DNA from: Rhizobium sp. J15
GTDB lineage: Bacteria; Pseudomonadota; Alphaproteobacteria; Rhizobiales; Rhizobiaceae
NCBI RefSeq assembly: GCF_002531825.1
Contig: NZ_NWSX01000021.1
Coordinates: 28,459 to 92,458 of the forward strand
Direction of reading: 5' to 3'
Length of the DNA: 64,000 bases
Both the position numbers and the translations under genes were made by a program. The first letter of the stretch is position 1. Each line of letters starts with the position of its first letter. Below, in pieces: positions 33,484 through 41,323 of the stretch. The notes under the pieces are model-generated. The model saw only the letters and a list, made by a program, of their open reading frames with translations. It did no database searches and had not been told where the DNA came from.

Positions 33484-35029
33484 CGAAATGCCCCTCTTCT
33501 ACGCCGGTATTGACCGCGCCCTTCAGCCGCGGCGGAAACTCGACAGTTGCGCCATGGCCGGCATCGTCAGCGCACGTGGCGCCCGAGCCGTCGGCTGCGA
33601 TCTCGATGGTGATGATCGTGCCCTCGCCCGGCTGGCTGGCGATGGCAAAGTTCCCGCCATGCAGCGATACCAGCCCCTTGACCAGCGAAAGGCCGAGGCC
33701 GGTGCCTTCGAACCGGCGGGTGTAATCGTTCTGAATCTGGACGAAGGGCTGGCCGAGCATTGCGAGCTTGTCGGCCGGGATGCCGATGCCGGTATCGCTG
33801 ACTGTCAACTTCAGGATGCCGTCGCGCACCGCCGCATCGACGGAGACGACGCCGCCGGCTTCGGTGAATTTCACGGCATTGCCGACGAGGTTGATGAGGA
33901 TCTGCTGAATGGCACGCTGATCGGCGACGATCTCGCCGATGCCGCGCTGGATGCGGCTCGTCAGGGTGACGCCCTTGGTCTTGGCCTGCAATGCCAGCAT
34001 CGATTCGCAGGATTTGACGGAGCCCGATATGTCGAAAGGTTCCAGGATCAGCTCGTAGCGGCCGGCTTCGATCTTGCTCATGTCGAGCATGGTGTTGACG
34101 ACGGACAGCAGGTGCGCGCCGGATTCGCGGACCAGGCCGACATATTCGCGCTGGCGGTCGTTTTCGAACTTGCCGAAATATTCGCCGATCAGAATGTCGG
34201 AAAAACCGAGAATGGCGTTCAGCGGCGTGCGCAGCTCGTGGCTGACCGCGGCAAGGAAGCGCGATTTGGCGTCGTTTGCGGATTCGGCATCGGCCGCGCG
34301 GTTCTGGGCTTCGTCACGCAGCTGCTGCTCGACGGAGACATCGCGCAATTGGGCGATGACGGCGGCAAGCTCGCCGTCGGCGTCGCGCCGGGCGGTCATA
34401 TCCATCCTCAGATGCGCGAACTGGCGCTGGCCGCGCCCGACCGGCGGCCGGTCAAGCCGCAGATCGACACTCGCCGCCTCCTCGCCGCGGCGCAGCTCAT
34501 CGAGCGCCTGCAGGAAAAGGATGCGGTCGGAGACATGCACCTGTTCGATGAAGCCCCTGCCCTTGGGATCGCGCATCCAGGCGAGGAAATCGCAGCGGTC
34601 GCGGCCACCGACGGTCGCCACGCTGCCGTGCGCGTCGAGAAAGAAGACGAGGCCGGGTGTAACCGCGAGCAAAAAATCCTCGGCCGACTGGGTGGCAATG
34701 CCGGCCGGCGAACCCTGACGGGCGAGCGCGATGCTGCCGACGGCAGAAAAGAGAAAGGCGGCGCAAACCATGGCGACGCCCGCCGGCAGGGCGACGGCCG
34801 GGCTGGTCACGGTCGAAAGGCCGATCGGAGCGGCGACGAGGGCAGCCGAGGAGAGCAAGACGAGGCGGCGCAGGATCGCGAGCTCGCGTTGGCGCACAGC
34901 TTCGCCTCCTCCCGTCCGGGAAAGCCAGCTTGTCGCCGCCCGGTCTACGAGTGCCGTTATCCAGCCGCCAATGTCACCCAATACACGCACGCAATACCCG
35001 CCGAAAAGGCTGTCTGTTGATCCGGACAA
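33455..35029 (-). CDS. PAS-domain sensor histidine kinase, DivJ/PleC (PdhS) class, probably DivJ
   Basis: 524 residues. Two helices at about 52-72 and 80-102, a PAS domain at about 115-235, then a DHp with His264 in AVSHELRTPLNAILGFSDIL and an ATPase with NLVGNAVKFTEAGG, DTGIGIP and GTGLGLSLV. The DHp context (REYVGLVRESGAHLLSVVNTMLD in parts) is that of the PdhS kinases that act on DivK and the CtrA cell-cycle pathway. N-terminal helices plus PAS, and its position some 30 kb from feuPQ, fit rhizobial DivJ, but I cannot exclude another PdhS member. Confidence 0.82.
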   Translation of the reverse strand: MSGSTDSLFGGYCVRVLGDIGGWITALVDRAATSWLSRTGGGEAVRQRELAILRRLVLLSSAALVAAPIGLSTVTSPAVALPAGVAMVCAAFLFSAVGSIALARQGSPAGIATQSAEDFLLAVTPGLVFFLDAHGSVATVGGRDRCDFLAWMRDPKGRGFIEQVHVSDRILFLQALDELRRGEEAASVDLRLDRPPVGRGQRQFAHLRMDMTARRDADGELAAVIAQLRDVSVEQQLRDEAQNRAADAESANDAKSRFLAAVSHELRTPLNAILGFSDILIGEYFGKFENDRQREYVGLVRESGAHLLSVVNTMLDMSKIEAGRYELILEPFDISGSVKSCESMLALQAKTKGVTLTSRIQRGIGEIVADQRAIQQILINLVGNAVKFTEAGGVVSVDAAVRDGILKLTVSDTGIGIPADKLAMLGQPFVQIQNDYTRRFEGTGLGLSLVKGLVSLHGGNFAIASQPGEGTIITIEIAADGSGATCADDAGHGATVEFPPRLKGAVNTGVEEGHFDGRAQAKIA

Positions 35030-35442
35030 TAGGCCTTGGCGGCTTAAAGAAAGGATAAGGCAAAAGCCCTCTTCACAGCTTCAAAGAGCCGAAATTCCCA
35101 TTTTGAGGCATCTGACAGGCTCTTTGCCTTTTGTGGTTAATAGCAGGTAAGCGACGGATTTTACTCATATTTCAGCATGACGTTAACTCCTGTGGCAAGG
35201 CGAGCTCGCAAAAGCCCTGCAATTGCAAGCAGGTGCTGCCCTGATGTTTAACGGCGATCGCTCGCATTCGACTAAAATGCGGCTCAAATATCGTTCGCTA
35301 AAATTTGAATTAAATTTGCCGCAAATGCGCGTGAGTTTCGAAAAGCGGCATTCGCAACTTGCCGGTAGGGTGAAAACACACCGGACAACCGGCCTGATTC
35401 GGCAACAAGACCGAACGGGGACAAACAGGATGGGCAACGACA
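35030..35442. other. Intergenic region between divergent genes
   Basis: About 410 bases without a gene. Holds a 9-bp inverted repeat CAAAGAGCC (35082-35090) / GGCTCTTTG (35118-35126) and an imperfect CtrA-like site TTAATAGCAGGTAAG at 35137-35151, which would be in place to control the kinase gene. The right part is AT-rich and probably carries the promoter of the DUF5330 gene. Confidence 0.45.
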
Positions 35443-35931
35443 ATGTGGTTTCTGATCAAAGGATCCTTCTGGTTTGGCCTTGTGCTCGTGCTTCTTTCCG
35501 TCTTCAGCACGGAAAATTCCGACAAGCACGCCAGCGGCCCGCAACTGCAGCTTTCCGACGCGTTTACGGCGGCCAGCGGCGCCTATGACTATCTGACCGG
35601 CATGTGCTCGGAAAAGCCCGAGGTCTGCGTCAAGGGCGCCGAAACCTTCACCGCACTCGGCTATCGGGCCCGCGAAGGCGCCCGCGTTGCCTATGAATTG
35701 CTGGACAGCCAGTTCCAGGACGAGGCGCCGGAGACCGCAAAGCTTGCCGAACCGACGGCCCCGGCGGCCCTGCCCTCCCTCGCCTCGCCGTCGATCCAGG
35801 AAAAGGTGCGCGAGGCGAAGGCCGCGCTCAACCAGCCGATGCCTTACCGCCCGCCGGTCGAGGATGACGAGACGGCCGAAACGGTGGTGACCGGCGCGAT
35901 CCCGCTGCCGACGCCGAAGCCGGCGATCTGA
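35443..35931 (+). CDS. DUF5330 membrane-anchored protein
   Basis: 162 residues. An N-terminal helix (FLIKGSFWFGLVLVLLSVF) is followed by a helical domain with a Cys pair (TGMCSEKPEVCVKG) and a Pro-rich tail ending GAIPLPTPKPAI. This is the rhizobial DUF5330 type. Probably periplasmic with a disulfide. The tail resembles the IPLPTPKP ends of other rhizobial envelope proteins. Function unknown. Confidence 0.8.
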   Translation: MWFLIKGSFWFGLVLVLLSVFSTENSDKHASGPQLQLSDAFTAASGAYDYLTGMCSEKPEVCVKGAETFTALGYRAREGARVAYELLDSQFQDEAPETAKLAEPTAPAALPSLASPSIQEKVREAKAALNQPMPYRPPVEDDETAETVVTGAIPLPTPKPAI

Positions 35932-36195
35932 CGAAATTTCCGCGGGTTTCCCGCACAGCATTTCCTTTTTACACAATTCCAGGCCCAAACCGCTTCACGC
36001 CATTGCCGGAATTGTTCGAACTTGCATCGGTGGTCCGCATGACGCGGAAATGCCCCATGCCTGACGTGCCTGCCCTGTTTAATTCAGCATGTTGCTGCGC
36101 CGTGAGGATGCCCATCCCTCACGGCGTTTCTTTTTAACGGTTCAAATCCGCCGGTCTTTCACCTATATGCACTCTTAATAGTGAAAGGCTCACGC

Positions 36196-36618
36196 ATGGC
36201 ATCCCTCGACCAGATCATCGACGACTTCACCTTCCTGGACGATTGGGAAGACCGCTACCGCTATGTCATCGAGCTCGGCAAGGCGCTGCCTGAGCTGGCC
36301 GAGGAAAAGCGGACCTCCGAGAACAAGGTGATGGGCTGCGCCAGCCAGGTGTGGCTGGTCACGCATACGGCGGGCGATCCCGACAATCCCGTCATGACTT
36401 TCGAGGGTGATTCGGACGCCCATATCGTGCGCGGGCTCGTCGCCATCGTGCTTGCCACCTATTCCGGCAAGGCGGCATCCGAAATCGCCGGCCTCGATGC
36501 CTTCGAGATATTCTCGAGGATCGGCCTGGTGGAGAACCTGTCGTCGCAGCGTTCGAACGGGCTGCGGTCGATGGTGAACAGAATACGGGAAGAGGCAAGG
36601 GTTCGGGCTGCGGCCTGA
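36196..36618 (+). CDS. sufE: Cysteine desulfuration protein SufE
   Basis: 140 residues. Accepts persulfide sulfur from SufS and passes it to SufB in Fe-S cluster assembly. Begins with IIDDFTFLDDWEDRYRYVIELGKALP; the acceptor Cys48 is in NKVMGCASQVW; the end carries GLVENLSSQRSNGL. Length is normal. The ATG at 36196 has AAAGG 8 nt upstream; an earlier GTG five codons before is possible. It stands alone, away from a suf operon, as is common in rhizobia. Confidence 0.95.
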   Translation: MASLDQIIDDFTFLDDWEDRYRYVIELGKALPELAEEKRTSENKVMGCASQVWLVTHTAGDPDNPVMTFEGDSDAHIVRGLVAIVLATYSGKAASEIAGLDAFEIFSRIGLVENLSSQRSNGLRSMVNRIREEARVRAAA

Positions 36619-36833
36619 ACGCGACTGATTTCGCAAGCATTTACAGACCGATCGATTCGGAAATGCAGCGGCGAATCCAGTATATTAACACTTGCTCATA
36701 GTATGGGAATACATTCTACACCTTTCGCGAAAGCATAAGGCTGGCGCTCTCATAATATCTTGCCGTCCGGACGAATCATCTGCGAAAGGCTCGAAATACT
36801 GGAGAGATTATTTTCCTCGTCCTGAATGCATAC

Positions 36834-36863
36834 AAAAAAGCCGGGCATAGGACCCGGCTTTTG
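36834..36863. terminator. Bidirectional rho-independent terminator
   Basis: AAAAGCCGGG (36836-36845), 7-nt loop, CCCGGCTTTT (36853-36862). T-runs are present on both strands. It ends rosR, whose stop is about 25 nt away. Confidence 0.9.
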
Positions 36864-36886
36864 TCGTTGGTTGCTTTCGAAAAAGC

Positions 36887-37318
36887 TCAGCCGCGGCCGC
36901 GCTTGCGGCGCTGCCCGAGGCCCATCTCCTTTGCGAGGCGCGAACGCGCTTCGGCATAAGCGGGCGCTACCATCGGGTAATCGGTCGGCAGGTCCCACTT
37001 CTCGCGGTATTCTTCCGGCGAGAGGCTGTGGTGCGTCATCAGGTGACGCTTGAGGGACTTGAAATTGCCGCCGCATTCCAGGCACGTGATCTGCTCGTCC
37101 TGCACGGACTTGCGGACAGAAACTGCAGGCTTCTGCTTTTCGACGATCGCCGCAGCGGGCTGCGGTACGGACGTGTTGCTCAATGCCGAATGTACGTCGG
37201 AAATCAGGTTGGCCAGGTCGCTGACCGGGACAACATGGTTGCTGACATAGGCCGCGACGATGTCGGCCGTCAGCTCCACAAGCAGCTCCGGCCCATTGCC
37301 GGTCGCTATATCCGTCAT
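36887..37318 (-). CDS. rosR: RosR/MucR-family zinc-finger transcription regulator
   Basis: 143 residues. N-terminal oligomerisation region (LTADIVAAYVSNHVVPVSDL) and a Ros-type zinc finger with Cys79, Cys82, His92 and His96/97 (CLECGGNFKSLKRHLMTHH), followed by EYREKWDLPTDYPMVAPAYA, typical of the family. In rhizobia RosR/MucR controls exopolysaccharide, motility and symbiotic genes and represses itself (established). GGAG lies 7 nt before the chosen ATG; a start 8 codons earlier is unlikely. The gene has a long upstream region with inverted repeats. Confidence 0.93.
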   Translation of the reverse strand: MTDIATGNGPELLVELTADIVAAYVSNHVVPVSDLANLISDVHSALSNTSVPQPAAAIVEKQKPAVSVRKSVQDEQITCLECGGNFKSLKRHLMTHHSLSPEEYREKWDLPTDYPMVAPAYAEARSRLAKEMGLGQRRKRGRG

Positions 37319-37758
37319 ATTCTTTCTCCTGTTAGCATGCACAAACGGTCTATGACTGACGCGTCAAAGACCCGCCTCGTAGAAGCGAACAGCAAAAGCA
37401 CAGGAAGCGATCTTCTGTTCCGAAAAACGCGAAATCCACCCCTAGATTCCGAAGAGCGAGACCTGTTCTTATACTGCCTGATGGAAAACCACTACGTCAT
37501 GCCCCAGGCGATGGCCCCAGTTAGACATTAAAAATCAAAACTGAGGGACTTGGAAGCAGTACGATTGTCATTCACAATCAGAACTCTACTTACATTTTCA
37601 AATACCATCGTTTGGCCGAAACGCCAATTATTATTTGTCGTTTTTCTTGAGAAAAAATCTCAGATGAAGAATTGAGCAGGCCCGCGGCAAGGTTTACTCG
37701 TTCCATCCTGTGCATAAGTTCGCGTAAAACTGATCAAGGCGGCGAACAGGATATATTC
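37319..37758. promoter_or_regulatory. Long rosR upstream region with inverted repeats
   Basis: About 440 bases of low GC. GATTGT-CATTC-ACAATC (37563-37579) and CGTTT-GGCCG-AAACG (37609-37623) are clear inverted repeats. Long regulated leaders with several inverted repeats are described for rosR of R. leguminosarum and R. etli. I see no convincing gene; a 59-codon plus-strand frame near 37352 has no ribosome binding site. Confidence 0.55.
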
Positions 37759-38094
37759 TCAGCCGCCCTCGCGCATATCGTCCCGTACCGAGACACCGCC
37801 GAGATCATATCCCGAGCGGTGGGCCGCCCGCGCGAGCAGATGGGCGGAAACAGGCGCCGTCAGCAGAAAGAAGACGAAGCCGGCAATGGCGCGGAGCAGA
37901 ATCGCCGGATCCTGCGAATAGAGGCCGGCGGCAAAGAGCAGCAGGCCGGAGCCGACAGTGCCCGCCTTCGAGGCGGAGTGCATGCGCGTATAAAGATCGG
38001 GCAGCCTGATCAGGCCGATCGCCGCCGAAAGAGCAAAGAGCGCGCCTGATATCAGCAGCAGAGCGGTGACGGCAGCGACGATAGAATCGATCAT
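37759..38094 (-). CDS. phaG: Cation/H+ antiporter subunit G
   Basis: 111 residues with three helices, carrying the MnhG signature (IGLIRLPDLYTRMHSASKAGTVGSGLLLFA). Last gene of the operon; its ATG overlaps the phaF stop by 4 nt. Part of the inner-membrane Pha/Mrp K+/H+ or Na+/H+ antiporter needed in rhizobia for pH adaptation. Confidence 0.95.
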   Translation of the reverse strand: MIDSIVAAVTALLLISGALFALSAAIGLIRLPDLYTRMHSASKAGTVGSGLLLFAAGLYSQDPAILLRAIAGFVFFLLTAPVSAHLLARAAHRSGYDLGGVSVRDDMREGG

Positions 38095-38444
38095 TTGCGC
38101 TTCCTCCCTGCCCGGCGGGTCTTCGCGCCGGCTTTTGCCGCAACTGGGGAAGGCGCAGATTTGATGCTGCCGCGCGCCAGCACGAAGCGGGCGAAGGCGA
38201 CCGTCGCGAGGAAACCGACGAGGCCGAGCGCAATGGCGATATCGATATAGAGCGAAAAGCCCGTTTTGACCGCAATGACGGCGATGAAGCCGATGGCGAT
38301 CCCGGTCAGCATGTCGAGAGCAAGAATACGGTCCGGCAAGGTCGGCCCAACGACGACGCGCCAGACGGTCAGAAGCAGCGCCAGGCCGAGGATGACGAGC
38401 GCGGCCGAAGATGCGGCTGCGATGATGGCGGCGGGCGTAATCAC
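38091..38444 (-). CDS. phaF: Cation/H+ antiporter subunit F
   Basis: 117 residues with three helices. MnhF signature VVGPTLPDRILALDMLTGIAIG and YIDIAIALGLVGFLATVAFA. The C-terminal tail is very basic (AKAGAKTRRAGRKRK). Overlaps phaE and phaG by 4 nt each. Confidence 0.95.
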   Translation of the reverse strand: MITPAAIIAAASSAALVILGLALLLTVWRVVVGPTLPDRILALDMLTGIAIGFIAVIAVKTGFSLYIDIAIALGLVGFLATVAFARFVLARGSIKSAPSPVAAKAGAKTRRAGRKRK

Positions 38445-38914
38445 CGGAAGGCCTCCATGATCTTGCGTTCAAATCCGTTGGCAATGCCCCGTTTCGTCGC
38501 TTCCGGATCGGAGCAGTCGAGCGCATGGACATAGAGCGTGCGGCGATCGGGCGAGACATCGACCGAAAGCGTTCCCGGCGTCAGGGTGATGAGGTTTGCC
38601 AGCAGGGTGATTTCGAAATCGCTGGTTACCGTCAGCGGAAAGGCGAAGATGCCGGGCTTGAGCTTCATGTCAGGCGAGAGAACGGTGACCGTGACCTTCC
38701 AGGCCGACAGCGACAATTCCTTCAGGAACAAAGCGGCAAGCGACAAAACCAGGCGGACGCGACGCAGATATCCTGTGCTGCCGAAAGGTTCGCGGATGAT
38801 GATGAGCGCCAGGGTCCCCAGCAGGAAACCGAAGACGAGATTGAGCAGCGAGGCGCTGCCGGTGACGGCAACCCAGGCAATGGCGAGCAGCAGGTTGAAA
38901 AGGAAGACGGTCAC
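38441..38914 (-). CDS. phaE: Cation/H+ antiporter subunit E
   Basis: 157 residues: two N-terminal helices and a soluble part with LITLTPGTLSVDVSPDRRTLYVHALDC, split here as LTPGTLSVDV and RRTLYVHALDC, the MnhE signature. GTG start overlaps the phaD stop (GTGA). Confidence 0.94.
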   Translation of the reverse strand: MTVFLFNLLLAIAWVAVTGSASLLNLVFGFLLGTLALIIIREPFGSTGYLRRVRLVLSLAALFLKELSLSAWKVTVTVLSPDMKLKPGIFAFPLTVTSDFEITLLANLITLTPGTLSVDVSPDRRTLYVHALDCSDPEATKRGIANGFERKIMEAFR

Positions 38915-40458
38915 GGCGGGCCTGCCTCCGGGAAAACCGAATGAAGATAGGCCTGCGGATCGGCAATGCCGGCAGCGGCCGATTGCGACAGTTTCAGCAA
39001 TTGTTCCGGCAGGATGCCGAAGCCGATGGTGAGCGCGGTCAGTGCGGCAAGCGACAGGCTGGTGCGCCAGCATGCTTTCGATGGGAGGAGCGCCATCGGC
39101 GCGGGACGCCAATAGGCGAGCAGGAAGAGGCGGCCGAAGGCGATCGTCATCAAAAAACCTCCCGCGAGGATCGAAGCCGCCAGCCACCAGGCGCCGGCGT
39201 CGAGCGAGGCCTTGACGAGCATGACCTTCGGCCAGAAGCCGGCAAAGGGCGGAAGGCCGCAGGCAGCCAGGAAGAGCACGAGGGAAAGCGCGGCAAAACC
39301 GCCGCTTTGCCGGTAGAGCCCGCCGAGGCCCGACAGCGAAAAACCGCCGCCCCGCCGGGCGATCTCGCCGGCGGCAAGGTAAAGCGCGGTCATCAGGACG
39401 ATCGAATGAAGCGCATAGAAGACCGCGCCGCTGATGCCGCCGGCGCTCCCGAGCGCGACGCCGGCCAGCATGTTGCCGATGCCCGATATGACGACATAGC
39501 CGAACAGCCTGCGGATATCGTTTTCGGCGAGCGCGCCGAAAGCGCCGACCAGAATGGTTGCGATGGCGGCAAGCGCGATCAAGAGGCTCAGTTCCTCGCG
39601 CTCCACCGGCAGCAGCATGATCATCACCCGGATCAGAGCGTAGATGCCGACCTTGGTGAGCAGGCCGGCAAACAGCGCCGAAACGACGATGCGCGGCGTA
39701 TGGTAGGCGGCGGGCAGCCAGAAATTGACCGGAAAGGCTGCCGCCTTCATGCCGAAGGCGAGGAGAAACAGGCCTGCCAGCGTCATCAGCGGCGCCGTAC
39801 CGCGTAAGTCCCCGACATTCGCCGCAATATCGGCCATGTTGAGCGTGCCGAAGACGGCATAAAGAATGCCGACGCCGATCAGGAACAGCGTCGTCGCAAT
39901 GAGATTGAGCACCGCATATCTCAGCGCCCCGTCGATCTGCTCACGCTCGGAGCCGAGAATGATGAGCCCGAATGAGGAGATCAGCAGCACCTCGAACCAG
40001 ACGTAGAGATTGAAGATGTCGCCGGTGAGAAAGGCGCCAGTGACACCCGCCATCAGCAGCATCAGCAGCGGGAAGAAACCGTATCGCCGGCCGCTTTCGC
40101 CGATATCGGCCAGCGCATAGATGCCGCCGGCGAGCGCGGCAAGGGCTGCCGTGAACGCCATCAGCGCGCCGAGCAGATCGACGGTGAAGGCGATTCCGAA
40201 AGGCGGCAGCCAGCGCCCCATGACCATGGTCAGCGGCCCCTCGGTCGCGACCTTGGCAAGCAGCGCCGCGTCCATGAGGGCCAGAAGCACCAGACCCGAT
40301 ATGGTAAGCCAGGCCTGCAGACGCAGATGTGCCCGTACCATCAGGAGGATAGCGCCGAGCGTGATGCAATGGGCGACCGGCAGGATGACAAGCCAATTCT
40401 CGACAGGCACCGGCGCGGTCACCAAGGCGGCGGAAAGATCAACGGATGGGGCGGCCAT
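38911..40458 (-). CDS. phaD: Cation/H+ antiporter subunit D
   Basis: 515 residues, about 14 helices, related to NADH dehydrogenase subunits ND2/4/5. Key parts are NLYVWFEVLLISSFGLI (conserved Glu in helix 5), FPVNFWLPAAYHTPRIVVSALFAGLLTKVGIYAL (Lys and His of the proton channel; quoted in part as FWLPAAYHTP and LLTKVGIYAL) and YVVISGIGNMLAGVALG. Separated from phaC by 64 nt but clearly the same transcript. Confidence 0.95.
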   Translation of the reverse strand: MAAPSVDLSAALVTAPVPVENWLVILPVAHCITLGAILLMVRAHLRLQAWLTISGLVLLALMDAALLAKVATEGPLTMVMGRWLPPFGIAFTVDLLGALMAFTAALAALAGGIYALADIGESGRRYGFFPLLMLLMAGVTGAFLTGDIFNLYVWFEVLLISSFGLIILGSEREQIDGALRYAVLNLIATTLFLIGVGILYAVFGTLNMADIAANVGDLRGTAPLMTLAGLFLLAFGMKAAAFPVNFWLPAAYHTPRIVVSALFAGLLTKVGIYALIRVMIMLLPVEREELSLLIALAAIATILVGAFGALAENDIRRLFGYVVISGIGNMLAGVALGSAGGISGAVFYALHSIVLMTALYLAAGEIARRGGGFSLSGLGGLYRQSGGFAALSLVLFLAACGLPPFAGFWPKVMLVKASLDAGAWWLAASILAGGFLMTIAFGRLFLLAYWRPAPMALLPSKACWRTSLSLAALTALTIGFGILPEQLLKLSQSAAAGIADPQAYLHSVFPEAGPP

Positions 40459-40522
40459 CAGGGGTGGCCTCCGGGATGCCCGGCAGGGCAGTGGGGGGTG
40501 AACATCCGCACCGGCATCAGCA

Positions 40523-40903
40523 TCAATACCCCAAGGGCGGCAGCGGCCGATCGTCGGGCTCGGCGGCGCGCATTTCGCTGGTGTCGTCGGTGCCGAGGTC
40601 CTGATAGGCGCGGTAGGTCAGCACCAGCAGGAAGGCGAGGAAGGAGAAGGAAATGACGATCGCCGTGAGGATGAGCGCCTGCGGCAACGGGTTCGCCGTG
40701 CCCGGGGGCAAGGCGTCGAGACCCGCCGGGATGATCGGCGGCACCTCGCGCGTCAGCCGGCCGCCGGTAAAGAGCAGCAGGTTGACGGCGTTGCCGAGGA
40801 TGGCGATGCCGAGCATGATGCGGATCGAGAATTTCGACAGCATCAGATAAATGGCGGCGGCGAAGAACAGGCCGACGAGGATCGCCAGAAGCTGCTCCAT
40901 CAT
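40523..40903 (-). CDS. phaC: Cation/H+ antiporter subunit C
   Basis: 126 residues, NuoK-like three-helix subunit: IYLMLSKFSIRIMLGIAILGNAVNLLLF and NPLPQALILTAIVISFSFLAFL (MnhC signature; each quoted as seen in the N- and C-terminal halves). Start overlaps the phaB stop by 4 nt. Confidence 0.95.
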   Translation of the reverse strand: MMEQLLAILVGLFFAAAIYLMLSKFSIRIMLGIAILGNAVNLLLFTGGRLTREVPPIIPAGLDALPPGTANPLPQALILTAIVISFSFLAFLLVLTYRAYQDLGTDDTSEMRAAEPDDRPLPPLGY

Positions 40904-41319
40904 TTCACCTCCTTTTCTTCCAAGGCCAGCGCGATCGAGGTGATGGCTCCGAGCACGACGAGATAGACGCCGATATCAAAGAGCAGCACGCTCGAGAGCG
41001 GCACCTCTGTGCCCAAAAGGCTCGGATAGATCCAGAGGCCGGTCATGAAGGGAACGGCAAAGAGGATGGAAAGAAGGCCCGCCACCGTCGACAGCAGCAA
41101 GCCGGCGCCGGCGACCGCGAGCGGATGAAAGAACAGCGCGCGGCGAACGGCGGCAACACCGCGCGCAATGCCATAAATCGCCAATCCCGAGGCGGCGATC
41201 AGGCCGCCGATGAAGCCACCGCCCGGCTCGTTGTGGCCGCGCAGCAGCACAAAGACCGAAAAAAGCAGCATCAGCGCGGTGAGGAACGGAGCAACGGTGC
41301 GGAAGATGAGGGTGTTCAC
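40900..41319 (-). CDS. phaB: Cation/H+ antiporter subunit B
   Basis: 139 residues with four helices; MnhB signature LLRGHNEPGGGFIGGLIAA. The GTG start is set by GGAGG in the end of phaA; the gap to the phaA stop is 4 nt. A longer frame starting inside phaA is rejected. It is a separate gene, not fused to phaA. Confidence 0.93.
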   Translation of the reverse strand: MNTLIFRTVAPFLTALMLLFSVFVLLRGHNEPGGGFIGGLIAASGLAIYGIARGVAAVRRALFFHPLAVAGAGLLLSTVAGLLSILFAVPFMTGLWIYPSLLGTEVPLSSVLLFDIGVYLVVLGAITSIALALEEKEVK

Positions 41320-41323
41320 CCGA

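Noticed and set aside
37352..37531. 59-codon plus-strand frame upstream of rosR
   Set aside because: No good ribosome binding site, and it lies inside the rosR promoter and leader region.
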